From the NCBI GenBank assembly GCA_051294375.1, contig CM119266.1:14796652-14860651 (forward strand): 64,000 nucleotides of DNA, read 5' to 3'. Shown here piece by piece: positions 13,198 through 27,015 of the stretch. The translations under genes were made by a program, and so were the position numbers. The notes below the pieces were generated by a model. The model was not told where the DNA came from. It ran no database searches and worked only from the letters and a program-made list of their open reading frames with translations. The stretch comes from Paraspadella gotoi (Eukaryota; Chaetognatha). Position 1 is the first letter of the stretch, and every line of letters starts with the position of its first letter.

Positions 13198-16110
13198 TCA
13201 CAATGGATTGTATTGAAGAGTGTCCACGGTCGGTTGCTCCGGCATTTGCTGCGCTGCAATATGTTTTTGTCCGATTCGTATCAAGTCTTTGCAAATCCTC
13301 CCCAATGAGGTGTGTAGGTGGTGCGTGAATGTCCATTCATTCTCTTCAATGTATTTTGTCGATGTACAATTTTTATCGTCTTCAGTTTTTCGCATTGTTT
13401 TTTTAAGTCGTTGTTTGCCAGGCACCTTGTAAAGTTAGTGCATTGTCAGAATATTATCTCTCTTCAAGACCAGGGAAATGAACCTTTTGACACGAATGAG
13501 GATAAAGCACTGACTCAGTTGACATATCTTTTAATGTCTCAAAGACGACTGCTCTTGTGGCTAAACAAAGTTAACAATAGCAACGTTTTCTTGTTCATCC
13601 TCTCCTGCCATCTTAACTTGAAAGGGTCCAAAGACGTCGACCCAGTGTTTCGAAGGGAATAGTGGGATCAACTCGATATATGGAAGATCTGCATTTTTCT
13701 GTGGAGTGGGTATTTTAAATAACCTCTGACATGTGATGATTTCTTCACTATTGTTCAACTGCTTGCCGGCCCTCCAAAGCAAATATATTGTCTGTTTTAA
13801 AAAGGAATGTGGCTCCTGTTCCCGCATGCCATCAGTGCTTGATGTTCATCTTCAATAATTGAGTTGACGACTTCATCAATTTTTTTCGGGAAGGATCAGT
13901 GGAATATTTCATTATCGTAGGTAGGCTTGTTGCATTGCTGAGGCCCCTCCTGTTCTCATGGCAACCATCCTCGTCAACAAACGGTTCACATCGTGATCTG
14001 GAACTACGGCTCAATCCTTATGTGCATCTGTGACCTGACCCCTTACGAGCTCAAATAATTCCGCTTTTAAGTGCCTTTGTTGCACAGCATCGTATTAGGA
14101 TTTCTTTTGCGTAACGAACACTTGTTGTATCTAACATGATGTTTTTTAAAATTTGCCTTTATTTTTCTTTTTCAAGATATTCACCGATTTCCTTGACATT
14201 TTTAGAAAAAATAGGCTCAACTCTACGTACTTTTCATCGATTCACCTAGTCCTTTGTGTCATTCTCAATGCCAAGCCTCTTCACCTCATCCTCGGGTATA
14301 AAAAACAGCTGGGTATTCTCTTGTAGCATTGATCAGCGCCAGTTCTACAAGGTAGAAGGCACTTCTTTAATGGACTTCAATTTTTTCTGGTTCTTAGTTT
14401 GTTGGCCTTTTTTATCTTTTTCAGGGTCTTTGTGATAGGCCAACTTTCGGGCGTTACTCATCCATTCTGGTCCTTCATGAAAATTTTCCATTTCTCCACA
14501 ACCCTCTCCTCTTCAAGTCCTCTACTGTATAATCCGCGATTCAACTCTCCTGGAAGTTCCCCAGTGCAGTTATTGAGTAAGTGAGCGAATTGCTTTTAAT
14601 CCTAAAATTTTCAAAAATGTGCGGATCGTTGGTCAACCTCTGTAAATCCATTTCAGACAGTTGATGAGTCGTCAGCATCAAACTTTTCGTCGAATATTTC
14701 TCCCAGATTCTCTGTGATGGTGTCACGCATCTGCGCAGCAAAGACGAGCAAGTTCAACTCAAGACGGGCTGCTGTCCCCATGCTCATTTTGAACCTGGAA
14801 TTTTTATTCTCTGCATTTGTGATGGTACAACATGAGCTCGTGCATGAAATTGAAAATTTTATGTCTCCACTTAACTCATTTTCCTTCTTCAATGTAGGCT
14901 ACTGCTCCATATCCTTCAGGGAAGGCGTCGCAACACACTATTAGCGTAGTTTCGTCACTGCTTAACCCATCAAGAGAGGTCTCGTGAATTCTCAGTTCTT
15001 TAAAGTAAATGCTTTTTCCCATTTATCAAATTCTTTGTAAATGTCATCAGGTTTCAATCCCATTCATTTTGGTTACATAAACTTTTGAGCTAACATTCTC
15101 CTTTTTATAATATATGGCGATGCAAACCCCATGGGATCAAAGACTGATGCGATAAAATCGCCACATTTTCTCTCTGGTTTACTTCCTTTTCAACCTTCCC
15201 GGTAATTCCTAATGAAATAAGACGTCATGAAAAAAAATTATAACCTGCTCCAAAACTTTGGTCGCAAATTCGCCTTCAGACGGGTCTGCTAGCAAAGCAT
15301 TTTCAGCAAGAGTTTTTAAGTCATCAATCAATTCACCATCACTGTCCGCCAGTCAGCAAATATTACGGCGGCAGCTTCCTGCTTCAAGTGTCCTGCAAGA
15401 GCTTCAGATGGGAAGACTGCCATTTTCCGAGTTCAAAGCCTCCAACTTTCAATGCCTCATAAGTTTCCTTCTCATTTTCTTGCTTCTTTTAATTCATCTA
15501 AGGATATCCAAGATAGTTCCATCAACATAGAAATTTAAGAAAATAGGGGCAATGATAATTTCTGTGAAAATTATACTCAATCGAATTTCCATGATACTGT
15601 AGAACGAATGTGGATACACCAGGCTTCCTGCTCCACCAAAGATGTGAACCAAAGGTTCAAGTGTTTTTCTAAAAAGTCGTCAATGCTTTTGTCCTTTGTA
15701 TAAAGAAGTAATCTAAAAGGCTCCAATTCATTTATGTATCACGTTCATTTGATGAAAGAAGAGTTTTAATATCTGCGGCCAGGGTAATTCTTTCTTTAAA
15801 TTTGAAAAGAATATCCGAGCCAGTGGAGTTAAATGTCAGGATCCCAGGAATTAATGATCAATCAATGAGGAGTCCTTTGACCCTTCGACGCGGCATCTTG
15901 TACCTAGATCCTAAAATTCCCTGGGCTTGTCCGACGAGTGACACAAGAAGGGTGTATAGATTCAGGTTTGACTTTTCCAAAGTGTTACTAAAGTACTTTA
16001 CTTGCAATGTCCCATCTCGATGGTTTCTCCATCGTTTGAAGACTCCATTCGCAAGACTTGATCTTGTCTGCAATCTTTTGGGCCGTCTTTTGGCCGGTTT
16101 TTGCATTTTA
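13198..16110 (-). pseudogene. Degenerate BEL/Pao LTR retrotransposon pol
   Basis: Read on the minus strand, fragments of a Pao-type polyprotein follow each other in the right order but in shifting frames. Near 15510-15540 there is a reverse-transcriptase active-site-like FYVDG (usually YVDD). At about 15106-15160 is FDPMGFASPYII, the Pao signature downstream of the RT core. At about 14780-14830 is ARLELN, matching the RLEL motif ahead of RNase H. The integrase zinc region begins FVDEDG at about 13980 and continues to CQRLFKIP near 13740. The integrase core entry ADLP and DVFGPFQVK lies at 13620-13710, and a GGxW-region relic around ENEWTF at about 13345. Stops and frameshifts separate these pieces, so the element is dead. 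No LTRs were identified. It lies between the arms of the large inverted repeat. Confidence 0.75.
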
Positions 16111-16129
16111 ATTAGAATCTTCTTTTAAC

Positions 16130-19100
16130 TGTTTCAAAGTACTTGGCCGTCCTTTCTCGTCCCTTCTTCAGGGTGAAGGAGCATGAATGTCCCGTAACTG
16201 GATTCTTTCTAATTCCATCTTCAAAGTTGCTTAATTGGCTATAAAGATCTTGTTGCAGAGGTGGGTATTACTCTGAGGGGTATCTCTCATCTCCCGTAGA
16301 ATAAAATCATGCTAAACATAGGTGCTTATATCTTCAGGTATGTCAGTATTTTACCATCTCGAGACGTCCAATGCAACAACTTAAGAGCTCTTCATCTTTC
16401 CACAAGAGTCAGATTGCCCCGATCAGGTCCATCAAAAGACGTTTGGAGGGCCGTCGGTTGGCCCAATTTGTCCCATTCTCAACTGCGCCTCCCACCCAAC
16501 ATGGAGGCAAAGCGAGCACAAGAATCAATCACGGCATCGTCGTCGAGGCTCGTAAATTTGGACCCCTCCAATATAATGAATAACTAAAATATCTTCGTTT
16601 CTACAGGTTGTCATTTCATGGTAAGTACGCTCAGCCTACAAGATCTTTTTAAATTGGTTTCATTGATCATCTAATCCCGCGATGGAAGGTAACATAATCT
16701 CTCCTCAGCATCTTGGAAACTGTGATAATCATAAAGTTTGTTAAATTTGTATGAAAAAGTGTAGTATGGTTCATCTTATCAATATATCACTATCCTAGAT
16801 GCAAACATGCAGAGAGTGTCGCTTTCCACTGTCCAACATGGGCATATGTCAAGGCCTTATTTGCCCCGTTCGAAACAACACCGGAAACAATTGGGGCGGA
16901 AAGCCCCGGCCCGTGGCATACGCCGCCGAAGTCAGGGGAGTCGATGGCTTGGGGTGGATCGAAACGTGGTGTTCGATCTCCACGAAGTCTGCACCCGATC
17001 ATCCGTATGTTGAACAGCGTGCGAATTGCAAACATGTGCCAAATTGCAGACACAGTAACACAGAACACTTCTCTCTTAGAGCGTTCGCTCATCTTGGCTT
17101 CAAGGACTCAAGTTAAGTATTTGTACATTCACCAGATTGTGACCTTGTTAGAGAAAGCGCACATTTTGTGTGATGGCGATCTGGAGCATGGGGTGCTGAT
17201 CGGAGTTGGATTGTAGGAAAGCTAGTGTATCAACACTTGGCAGATACATGTGTCAGATGAACTGTTGCGAGAAAATTAAGAATTTCTAGGGTTTGAGTTC
17301 AGATCTAGTCATCGTTGATCGTCGAAATAGTCCGTCGATTGTCCGAGATGACGACTCGGTTTTCTGAATCTTTATTTGTCTTTTTCAGGAAACGAAAAAT
17401 TCGTCAAAAACTAGGGTTCAAGTCATTGACAAATCGTCATTTTCATCATCCAACTTGGGGCGAGAGTTGTCCTGTCTGCCATCCTTCTTAGCCCAATCGT
17501 TGCCAACATGAGGAACCTTATATGATAAGAAGTCTCATTGTAAGTCTCCTGAGTACCAAAACTCCTGCCGCGCGGACCCGATTGCAGGCCAATCTGTAAA
17601 TCTTTTCCAGTTACGAGGAACAGCGGTTTTAATGGTTGCTGGATCTTTGTTTGTGATTTTTCCTCTTTTAAACCCTCCTCTAACATTGTTCTGAGCCGTG
17701 TGAGATCTTTTTCCGATTCGAATCTTTTAAATGTCTCTTTTTGCCCTTTTTTTAGTGACCTCTGAAAATTTCACCACGAACTGCTTCATACTGACCTATG
17801 AGTGAAGAGCGTCTCTGCGAAATATTCTTCAATCAAGCGGATTAACCATCACTTCGCGTCAGTGATACCATCCACTTAGACGTAGTGAGACAAAGGTTTT
17901 AATTGAGCTCACAAGTCAACTTTTTTTGTCTCGGCATTGAATTTGTGTTTTGGTCTTTCTGTCTTCACCAACATATTGCCTCTGAGATGTGTGCATTTGT
18001 AATCGACACAATTGCGTCATTGGATTATTAAAGGTTGGAGTGGAAGGACTTGCGTGTCCTATGGGTGTCGGCAACACTACAAAGGCGCTGCTCATGAAGG
18101 CTGTATATCACCCGGAAGCGGGCTGCACGATGATCACGCGATGCATACAGGCGACTGAACAACAGGCGCTGCGTCACCGGAAGTGGCGGCGACCCGATGG
18201 CGACGACAACTGTAAGTTGCATTGTGGGACATCGCGTCGATCGAACATCGCACTGTGACAACGCTGTCACTGTCGGGCCGATGATGCTCTCAACATGCGA
18301 AAGTGGCGCCGGCAATGACGATGTCATCGAGGTGGCACGGGTAGGTAACATCAGTGGGAGCGGAATCAAAGGTTGGGTCATGCAACTCACAACCGGCTGT
18401 TCCATTGCAAAGGCGAAGTTCACTGTTGGATAAATGGGTCTAATCGGCGACAACTGCAACATCTCGGGTAGGCGGCTCCGTAGCCTAACGAATGGAACAG
18501 TGCCATCGCTGAATCGCGGCCTCAACACGTGCCCTCAATGTAGTGTTTCAAACAACGGTGTTTTCACGTGAGTTAAGTTTGAAGACCATCGAAATCAGTT
18601 CCCTAATCAATCCTCTTCATCAATTTCAAGCTCTCTGATTTCTATTTCTCTCTCGTTTTATTTCGAATTTTCTATTTGTTTTCGTTTTTTCTTCTATTTC
18701 AGCTTCAAATATTTTTTGTTTACTTTCAAAATCTTACCTGCAAGGCGCTTCCAATTCAAGTCGACCTCTTCTCCGCGGTTTTGGCTTTCTCTAATCATCG
18801 ATGCTTTCTGTCGATGCTTCTGGATGCGCTATGACGCCTACTTGACGGTGCTCTTTTTGGCGTGATTGACGTGTCGTGCGGTGGATATCTGAGTCGACAA
18901 GGTTAACTGTCGGTACACACGCGAAAACGGGAAGAGACCTTACGCAATTTGCACGTTGGTGGCTTTGGGTGAGCAGATATTTGTTTGTAGTATTGCGTGA
19001 GATTGTCGGTTGATGGCCATAATGTACCATATTCTTCACGCAATTCGGACCTCGTATGTTAATCGCAGAAAAACTCTTAAGTTGACGCAAACGGAATGGG

Positions 19101-20530
19101 CGAAAAGGCACCCGAGGATACTGATTGCACGCGGAGATGAGCGTGCGGAGGAGTTGGCGTAGTGATTGCGGATGAAATCGTTCTCTTGGGAACTCCTTGA
19201 AAGCATGTTTAACTCTCATCAAGACCATGTATATCCGATCTGAGTCCAGTTTTGTTCTCCCGCTTATATTATCTTTCAAACACTGCTCCCGTTTTCTAGC
19301 GCAGCTACCTCGCTGCATGTTTGTCTTTCCTCAGCAACAACGTCCGGCGTCGGGTCATATTTTGCCCAGATTGCAAATTTGCTTTTGAAATGGTCAACCC
19401 TTCCGCTAATTGGGCGACGTAAATTAATCCTCCTCCCTCTCCTGTTACATGCTCGGGATCCGAAATATCCTAATAGAGACTCTCCATCTTTATTTAGACT
19501 AAAAAACCAGAGTGTTCTCATTGGAATTTATTAATATAATCAAATTGCAAATCGAGTTTGTTTATTTCATCAAGTGTTTGCGTATACGAATTTTATTTTA
19601 TTAGGCACAATATGTGTAGACTTTTATAAGGCACAAGTAGAATGAGTATTTTATTTTTTTTTTTTTTGTCGCAACAGCCGGGCCTGTTTTCGGGGCCACA
19701 GTTCTGGCTTGTATTCGCGGCGTTTTGGCTTATTCGCTCGGCTTTTGGTTTTTTTATCGGCCGGGTTGCTTTTAATCGGCCGGGGCTAGGCTATCACGAA
19801 CTCGTCAGAGGGTCGACGCCGTATCTATACTGCATTCACTTTGCGCTCTTTCGCGCACTGCCAGTGATCAAAAAATGTATTGTAGGCCGAGAGATAGGGC
19901 TTCCCCGCCCAGTTCCTCGTACCGCAAAAGTTTATGGCCCACCCATACCAGCTGTTTCCCTCCCGCACCGGCGGTGTCGGCATAAAAAATGTTTCACCCT
20001 TTTAACGAGGTGTCTCGTATGGCGCGTTATTTAGTTTTTATTATATCAATTAGTTAATGTTGCTTACTGATTGCCCAATTGTTTTCAAATGTTTAATTGT
20101 GCGTGAGAATTATTATAATATATGGTCACCGCGCGCTTCCGCAACTCTAGGCTTTGCCTAGGACGTAGATCCCTATAAACTGAATGAGAGCCAGAATGTG
20201 AGAACCAACGGTAACATGTTGACGAAGTTCAAAACACCTAGTAATAAACAAAGAATTAGCATTTCTACTAAAATATCAGGTTTCATATCTTAACAATGTC
20301 GGCTCTGCCGATCATGAACCATAACTTAAGAATAAGTCAAAGAAGACTAAAGAAAAGTATGAAATATTAAAGCACTAAATCTTTCCTGGTCTCCCAGCGT
20401 CGTCTTTGGCAGTCAAACTCTCAAAGCTCAAATCTAAGAGCCTCGTTTCTATTTGGAAGCGAGTCTCTTAATTTAAGAGTTGCCATGCCTTGTGTCGTGG
20501 CGGAGGCTCATAACGTTGGCGAATTATATT
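16130..20530. other. Non-genic interval with short unassigned frames
   Basis: Several open frames of 60-175 codons exist (for example 16799-17116 plus, 18028-18528 minus, 18791-19318 minus, 19642-20034 plus). I recognise no domain in them. Some may be gag or protease remnants of the neighbouring BEL/Pao element, whose upstream part would lie here on the minus strand, but I cannot show this. The composition is balanced, unlike the AT-rich DNA at 6-8 kb. Confidence 0.45.
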
Positions 20531-20628
20531 ATACACTGCTTTGTTTTTCTTTCCATTTGGTGTTCATATCTTTGTCTTTTCTCCCTCTCCTCTCTCTTTC
20601 TCTCTTCTTCTCTCTCTCTCCTCTCTCT

Positions 20629-20672
<44 letters not shown>

Positions 20673-22227
20673 GTGTTTCCTTTTCCACTCTTTCTTTTTT
20701 CCCGCCCATAAAAAAAATNNNNNNNNNNNNNNNNNNNNNNNNNCCATATTTCGCAAAACTCGCAGCTTCTTTCAACTCATTCATTCTGTCTCCATTCCTA
20801 ACGTTTCTTCCTCTTTCCTTTCCTCCTTTTTCATTCGGAATTCCTCCTTTTTCCTCCTATTCTTCCCTTTTTTCCTCAGTTTTTTTTTTCGGTCACTCCC
20901 TCCTTTCCCCACAGTTCCCGCCCCTTTTCTAGTTTTCCCTTTTATTTCTTTTCCCTCGCCTCTTCATTTCTCGTCTCCTCGCGGGAGTCTTTCTTTTTTC
21001 TTCTTTTATCTCTCAATTTCATGTTTTTATCTACCTCTCAGTTTTTTTGTTCATTTTTTTTGCACAATATCTCCGCCTCCCTTCCACCTCTCTTTCTTCT
21101 TTATTTCCCTCTCTTTATACTTTCCTCCCTTCTCCTTTTTTATCCACCGCTCGTCCCTTTCTCCCTTTTTTTTCATGCCTTCTTTCTTTCCTTCTCCACC
21201 CTTTCCTCCTCCCTCTTTTCCTTCCCCCCCTCTTTCCANNNNNNNNNNNNNNNNNNNNNNNNNNNNNNNNNNNNNNNNNNNNNNNNNNNNNNNNNNNNNN
21301 NNNNNNNNNNNNNNNNNNNNNNNNNNNNNNNNNNNNNNNNNNNNNNNNNNNNNNNNNNNNNNNNNNNNNNNNNNNNNNNNNNNNNNNNNNNNNNNNNNNN
21401 NNNNNNNNNNNNNNNNNNNNNNNNCTTTCCTTTCCTCCCTATTTTCCTTTCCTCCCCCTCTCCTCCCTTCCTTCCCCCGGCATTTGTTAACTTTTCCGCT
21501 TCTTTCGACGCGGATCCTTTTTCTTCTCCGGCGGAGCGGTGACACTTGGATGCCGCTTCGGCCGCCTCTCTCCATCTCTCTCGGCTCCGCCACCGCCGCC
21601 GAAGCCGCTGCCGGCGCCGACGCCGCCTTCATAGTCACCGCCAGCCACGCCGGCCGAAACCGCCGCCTCTCGGAGGCCGTCTTTCACTCCTCGGTTGTCG
21701 TCGTCGTCGTCGTCGTTGCCTCCTGATCGATTGTCTGCTCATCAAGGGGAGTCCCTCTTCCCGATCCGGGCGACCGGCGGATGCGACGGCCCCGGAACCG
21801 TCGACCCCGCGCACCGGCACCGAACATCGGCACCGTATGTTGCGGTTCATGCGGCGCCTCCTTGAGACGAAATTCCTTTCCCCTTCATTCCGAGGCGAAT
21901 CCTATCAATTTTTCCCTTTTTCGACTTTCTATTTTTCTCTGTTTTTTCTGTCTTTCTGTTTTATTTAGTAAATTTTATTTAAGTAAGTCATCTTGCTGTT
22001 TTTCTACCTCTTTTCCCTCTGGGCTTGCGTGTCTCTTAATCCCACCTTCTACGCCAACCCGCTCTCTTTATTTTCTCCCTAACTCCTTCCTTTATCTCTC
22101 TCCTCATCCCTCCCTTTTCCTCCTTCCCCCTCTCTCCCTCTCTCCTCTCCCTCCCCCTCTCCCCTGGGCGGCGTTAAACGGCGGAAGATGAAGCGGCGCC
22201 CTCTATCGGCGCCCCGTGGCGCTAACG

Positions 22228-24280
22228 GCGGACACGATGAATGCCGTTTAGCGCCCCTCTATTCGTCGCCCCCGTGTGCGTTCCTTAACGCTGTTCTAAT
22301 CTGTCCGATCTTCTTCGAAGCTATGGATGAGTTCTTTCTTGGTTCCGTTCTGGTCGCGGCGGGTCTGGTCGCCGTGCCGTCTCATTGACGCGGCCCCTGC
22401 GCGCGCGCCCGCCGCACGCGGCGGGGCGGCCGTATGTCGTTATTGGCGGGTCGGTCGGTATCTGCGAACGTGTAATCGAGCCTGAGGGATAAGTTATTAG
22501 TTGCTCTTTTTTTAAACTTCTGTCTTCTATCTCGACGGTTCGATTCTGATGTTAGAGTATCAATATCGTGCAGTGTGAGTAGGAAAGTATAAAAGCACTG
22601 CGCTGTAGAGAGGTAAAAGACATATTCTAGATGCGTGGGAGTCCGCAAACCGACGATCTCGCGGGGACGAAGTGCCTGAAAGAGTGAGGTATGGAGGAAT
22701 AGTTCGCGATATTGAGAGAATCCTCCGAAAGCAAAGAAGAGTTTAGACGTTCCGGCTAAGTCAAATAAAACCAGAAAGAATCCATTTGGAGGTCAACTCG
22801 GGCGTCGAAAGAAGTATAGGCCGGCCAGGGGACATTGATGGTCAGGCATTGTGGAGCACAAAAGGCATCAGATGATGGCCCGACACAACCCGAGTGGCTG
22901 TACGTCTTGAGCTCGTGAATCTGAGTTATAGCCAAATTGTCAGGAGAGACAAGAGAGTGAATGAGAAATAAAATGGCATGATCTGATGAAACGGGAAGAT
23001 GAAAACAAGAAACGTCGGAATAAGTCGAAATCCCCGAAGAACCTGATGAGAATGGTGAATGGCCGGGCGCAGAATATAAGTGACCGGTCAGTAGGAAAGA
23101 GAGAAGGTGCGAGGAAAAGTAATGATCGATTAGGGTCCAGGACATAGTGAGGGAGAATATAAAGTGAAGGAAGAAAAAGGGAAATTCTCTGGATTGGAGG
23201 AATGTAAGAATACTTTGGTAGCAAAGAGAATAAAGTAAGAAGAAGAGGAATCAAAATATAATCACGATGAGGGGAATAAGACGAGAAAGCCAGTGTCGCT
23301 GGGAGGGATGTGCAAGAGAAAGACTGGAAAGGTTACATAGAATTAAGGAAGTAAACCAAAGGAGAATGAAAATGTCGTGAGAGCAGAGAAGTTGGGATCA
23401 GAAGAAAAAAGAAAAAGGAAGATAAAAACAAAACGATAAAATAAAATTATTAATTATATGACTTGGAAACTTGAAACTAATTTCAATACCTGTGTAAATT
23501 AAAGTTAAAATTAAAAAAAGATAAAACGACTTGAAGATTTGTCGAACAGATGTAGATTGGTTCGAGACAACGGAGTAAAGGTCATATTTACGAACATATA
23601 CCGCAAGAGCGAGGGCGTGTCCGCTCGCTTTCCCTCACTGTTCAATTGACCCGTCGCGTGCATGCTGTGACGCTCCCCGAAGCAGAATTTATGCATGCCC
23701 TGCTTCGGCTCTGGCTGGAGGAGGCGTACTGCAGATGGTGAGTGTCGGTCCATCTCGTTGCTCGACTCTATCTCTCAGGATCTCGCTCGTCCTTCTCGGT
23801 GCTCTGCTGTTTCTCGATCACAATCCCCCGATGAGCTCCTAAGCTCGGACGAGAGAACAGAAGAGGAGAGAGCAGAAGATCGTCATCATCATCGTCTCAG
23901 AGAAGAGTCCGCAGGAGGACAAGAGAGTAGCAGAGACTCTATTCGACTCGCACGTCCAAGAGAGATCAGAGAGAGGAGAGGAGAGAAATCTGAAGGCATT
24001 AATGCGAAGTCAACATACAAAATTCGAGAAAAATATTCAATGAGCAGTTACGAGAAATGAAAACGAGTAGAAAAGAAAAAAAGAAAGCAGAAATAGCAGA
24101 AGAGTCGGGTGGTCAACACAGAGACAGTGAAGAGATCGACAAATCAAGCACGATCTCTTCGCTCCTCGACAGACGTGGTCCAATCGATCATTTTCTCCTC
24201 CTCTCTTCTCTCGTCAGAGCTCTCTCTGCTTCTCTTCATTCTTCCTCCTTTGGTCTCTCCTCTCTCCTCCTCTCTCCATT
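22228..24280. other. Segment specific to the right arm
   Basis: The homology with the left arm stops right after the block at 22188-22227 and resumes around 24280, where the sequence CCTTCATTACGAAGGTCGG faces CCGACCTTCGTAATGACGG near 3220. The intervening DNA is of mixed composition, with GC-rich and GA-rich parts. Its frames (for example 22756-23145 minus) show no recognised domain. It is either an insertion in this arm or a deletion/replacement in the other. Confidence 0.6.
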
Positions 24281-25604
24281 TCCTTCATTACGAAGGTCGG
24301 AAAGGCTGAGGGTCGGTTGTCGCCCGGCTGCCTCGGTCTTAAGGCCCGACTTAACCCACCCTCCTTTCCAACCCTTCTCTTCCTACCCTCTCTCCTGCTC
24401 GGTGCGACCGCGGAAGCTCGAGAGTCACGCCGCCGCCTTCCGGAAGTGGCGCCGGGCGTAACCAGCGGTCGAGGGGGAAACGGCGCCGGCGATAGAGGCG
24501 AAAAGCGGCGCCGGTATTCGCGCCGACGTCGACCGGCGTCGACCACGACCAGACTCCCGGTCCCCGTCGCTTCTCCATCTGCGGAAGCGTCTCGGCCGCT
24601 TCCCTCCTCTCATCTCTCTCCACTTCCTTCTCCGGTCTCTCTCTCTCTCTCCTCTCTCTCTCTTCTCTCTCTCTCTCCATCTTGTCTCTTTCCGCCCGCG
24701 CCGGCTTTTGCGACCGCTCCAGAGGCGTCAGTCGCGCCTCGCTTCTCCCCGCGTTCTTTCCTCCTTACCCTCTCGGCCTCGACGCCTGTCCCTCACCCGC
24801 CTCTCCCCCCACGCTCCCCCCCCTATTTTCCCATGTTCGCCTTCTCTTTTTCTTCCATTTCTTTTTTTCCCCTTTTATTTGTCTCTCTACGAAGATTCTT
24901 TCTTCCAACGTTTGTCTTAATCCTCTCTCTCGTTTCTTAACTTAAGCATATTATCCTATCTTAATCTTATCTCTACTTTCTTTTATCTCTTTCAGTCTTT
25001 CTTTTCTTTCATTCTTTCCCCCTCCCCCTCTGCACGCCACTTGACTCCTCACCCGATTTCTCCCCCTCCTCCTTTCTTCCCTTCCCTCTTTCTCTCCGTG
25101 ATTCACGGCCGCTTAAAAAAAAAGAAAAAGAAAAAAAAAAGAAGAATCGGCATTCCGCGGTTCGGGAGTCGTTCGGCACGGTTCGGAACCCGCCGCGCCG
25201 CGCCGCTCCGGCGGCCGGCCGGATTTTCCGGCGGTGAATCGTCGGGTCGGCGGCCGGCGGAGCGGCGCGGGCGGTGAGGAGATGGCCACCGCCGGGGAAC
25301 AGGACCGCGCCGCGAGACCGCCACCCAATAGCGCCGCCCCCGGAGTTTCGCCTTCCCCGCCGAATCCCGTCCGGGTTGTGGGGGTCGGGGGGCGAGCCGA
25401 CGACCGACGAGGTGGGTTGCAAGGGTCCGGGGATGTGTGGATGGAGTAGAGCGCGGGAAGTGAGGGGGGGACGTGAAACCGGAGTTGCCGTTTGAGCGAG
25501 ACAATCTGGTTTTGAGAGCGAAAGCTTGTCGCGGACAATAAAAAAATAGAGACAAGGACGTTCTTTCCGACATTTGAAGTTGCACTCCTCCTAAGGGGTC
25601 AGAA

Positions 25605-25606
<2 letters not shown>

Positions 25607-25671
<65 letters not shown>

Positions 25672-25672
25672 T
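25607..25672. repeat. (CT)n microsatellite
   Basis: CT array with TTTCTCT interruptions in the right arm, the mirror of the GA array at 1709-1838. Confidence 0.9.
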
Positions 25673-26967
25673 AGTTCCAACAGCTAAGAAGGCTGAGTCA
25701 TAACTATCCGAACGTGGGTTCCGAGTTCAAAGATTATATCTCTTCCAATTGTTCGAATTTATAGAAGCAAGAAGCAAGAATCGCTAAAACATCAATCGGA
25801 AAAGGGGGCGTTGCGGATAATTGACCGGTTGGTTCGGGGATTTCAGTGTCGCTCGTGGAAGTTAATTGGTTACAACTTCTTGTTCTTTAATGACCACTGT
25901 CCAGTGGTCTAGTCTTCTCCCAAAAAAATTAAACAAGAAATTGACCCCATACTTTTAACCGGGTCCTCAATGTTTTAAAGACAATAACTGCGGAGTAAAT
26001 TGAAGTCGGACGCTTCTGCTTCTCTTTCGACAACAACAACAACGACTCGATCCAGGATAACGTTGAGCCATTATCGTTGTTCCGAAGCTCTCTACGCCAT
26101 TAGTAGTAATCTCTCTCTCCGCTTTGATGCTGAACATTTGCCGCGTAGAAGACAATCAGGCGAGATGTTATAATGTAGCGAGTTTGCTCTTAGCAATTTT
26201 TCTCAGCCTTAATAATAGTAATAAATTTTTCGTTAATAATTCATTGCTTTTGTTTTGCGTCACCGCTTTATTGCTTTTTCCTTTCTTTTATTGAATCGGA
26301 ATCTGCGTTCCTTCTTTTCTTTTCTTATTTCTAATTCTCAGGTTCCATTCCGTTAATATCTGTTCCATCCATTAATCATTATACTCATTCTTTCCTTTCT
26401 TTATTTTCAATTAAATCATTCATTCTTTTTTTATTTCCGTTTCGTTCGTTAATCCTTTTTCATTCGTTTCTTCAATCGCTTTCTCTCCATTCATTTCTCT
26501 CTCGCCTTCCATCCCGTTCAAAACCAATTCGCGATCGGCCGAGCTTTCATATTAAACTGTCCGCCGGAAAATTAAACGCGAGACGAGGGTTGGACGTATG
26601 AGAGAGAGAGAGAGAGAGAGAGAGTGGAAAAAAAATTAAATAAAAAAAAGGAAAAAATAAAGATTGGATTGAATTTATTCGATATTTTCCATGACTGATG
26701 GATTTAGAGGGGGGGATGGAAACAGATTTGAAGCCATGATTAGAAAAGAATTCAGAGAGCGGAAGAAGGAGAGAAAGTAGGATAGAAAGAAAGAATAAAA
26801 AAGATAGAAATAAAGTAAGAAAAATGCAAGAGTGGGATAGAACGATCTAGAAAGAGGAAAGAAAGAAAAGAAAAAAAAAAGAAATTTATGAAGAAAAGAA
26901 GGAAAGAAAAAAAAAGCTGAAGTAAAAAGATTGAGCGAGAGAAAGAAAAATGGAATTCCATCTCTCG

Positions 26968-26970
26968 CTC

Positions 26971-27012
<42 letters not shown>
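26968..27012. repeat. (GA)n microsatellite at outer edge of right arm
   Basis: GA array immediately outside the point where homology with the left arm is lost. The corresponding left position is the 25-N gap at 323-347, so the true outer boundary of the duplication is hidden in that gap. Confidence 0.85.

Positions 27013-27015
<3 letters not shown>

Larger units (their letters stand above)
20535..26960. repeat. Right arm of the large inverted repeat
   Basis: Reverse-complement counterpart of 348-5541. Matching starts at CACTGCTTTG near 20535 (left partner near 5541) and ends near 26955. It is longer than the left arm because 22228-24280 replaces the left-arm segment of about 3330-3755. Assembly gaps lie at 20719-20743 (25 N) and 21239-21424 (186 N). 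CT-rich blocks alternate with GC-rich blocks. I find no protein-coding gene in it; long open frames encode only Ser/Leu/Phe or Arg/Glu low complexity. Confidence 0.8.

Noticed and set aside
19642-20034. 130-codon open frame with hydrophobic start
   Set aside because: No recognisable family, and no supporting neighbour or splice signals. It could not be separated from chance.
20485-21726. Plus-strand 413-codon open frame
   Set aside because: It crosses two assembly gaps and consists of CT-tract translation. It is the mirror of the left-arm artefact.
348-26960. CRISPR array or prokaryotic operon
   Set aside because: No direct-repeat/spacer arrangement or bacterial gene spacing. Introns, microsatellites and retrotransposon relics show a eukaryotic genome.
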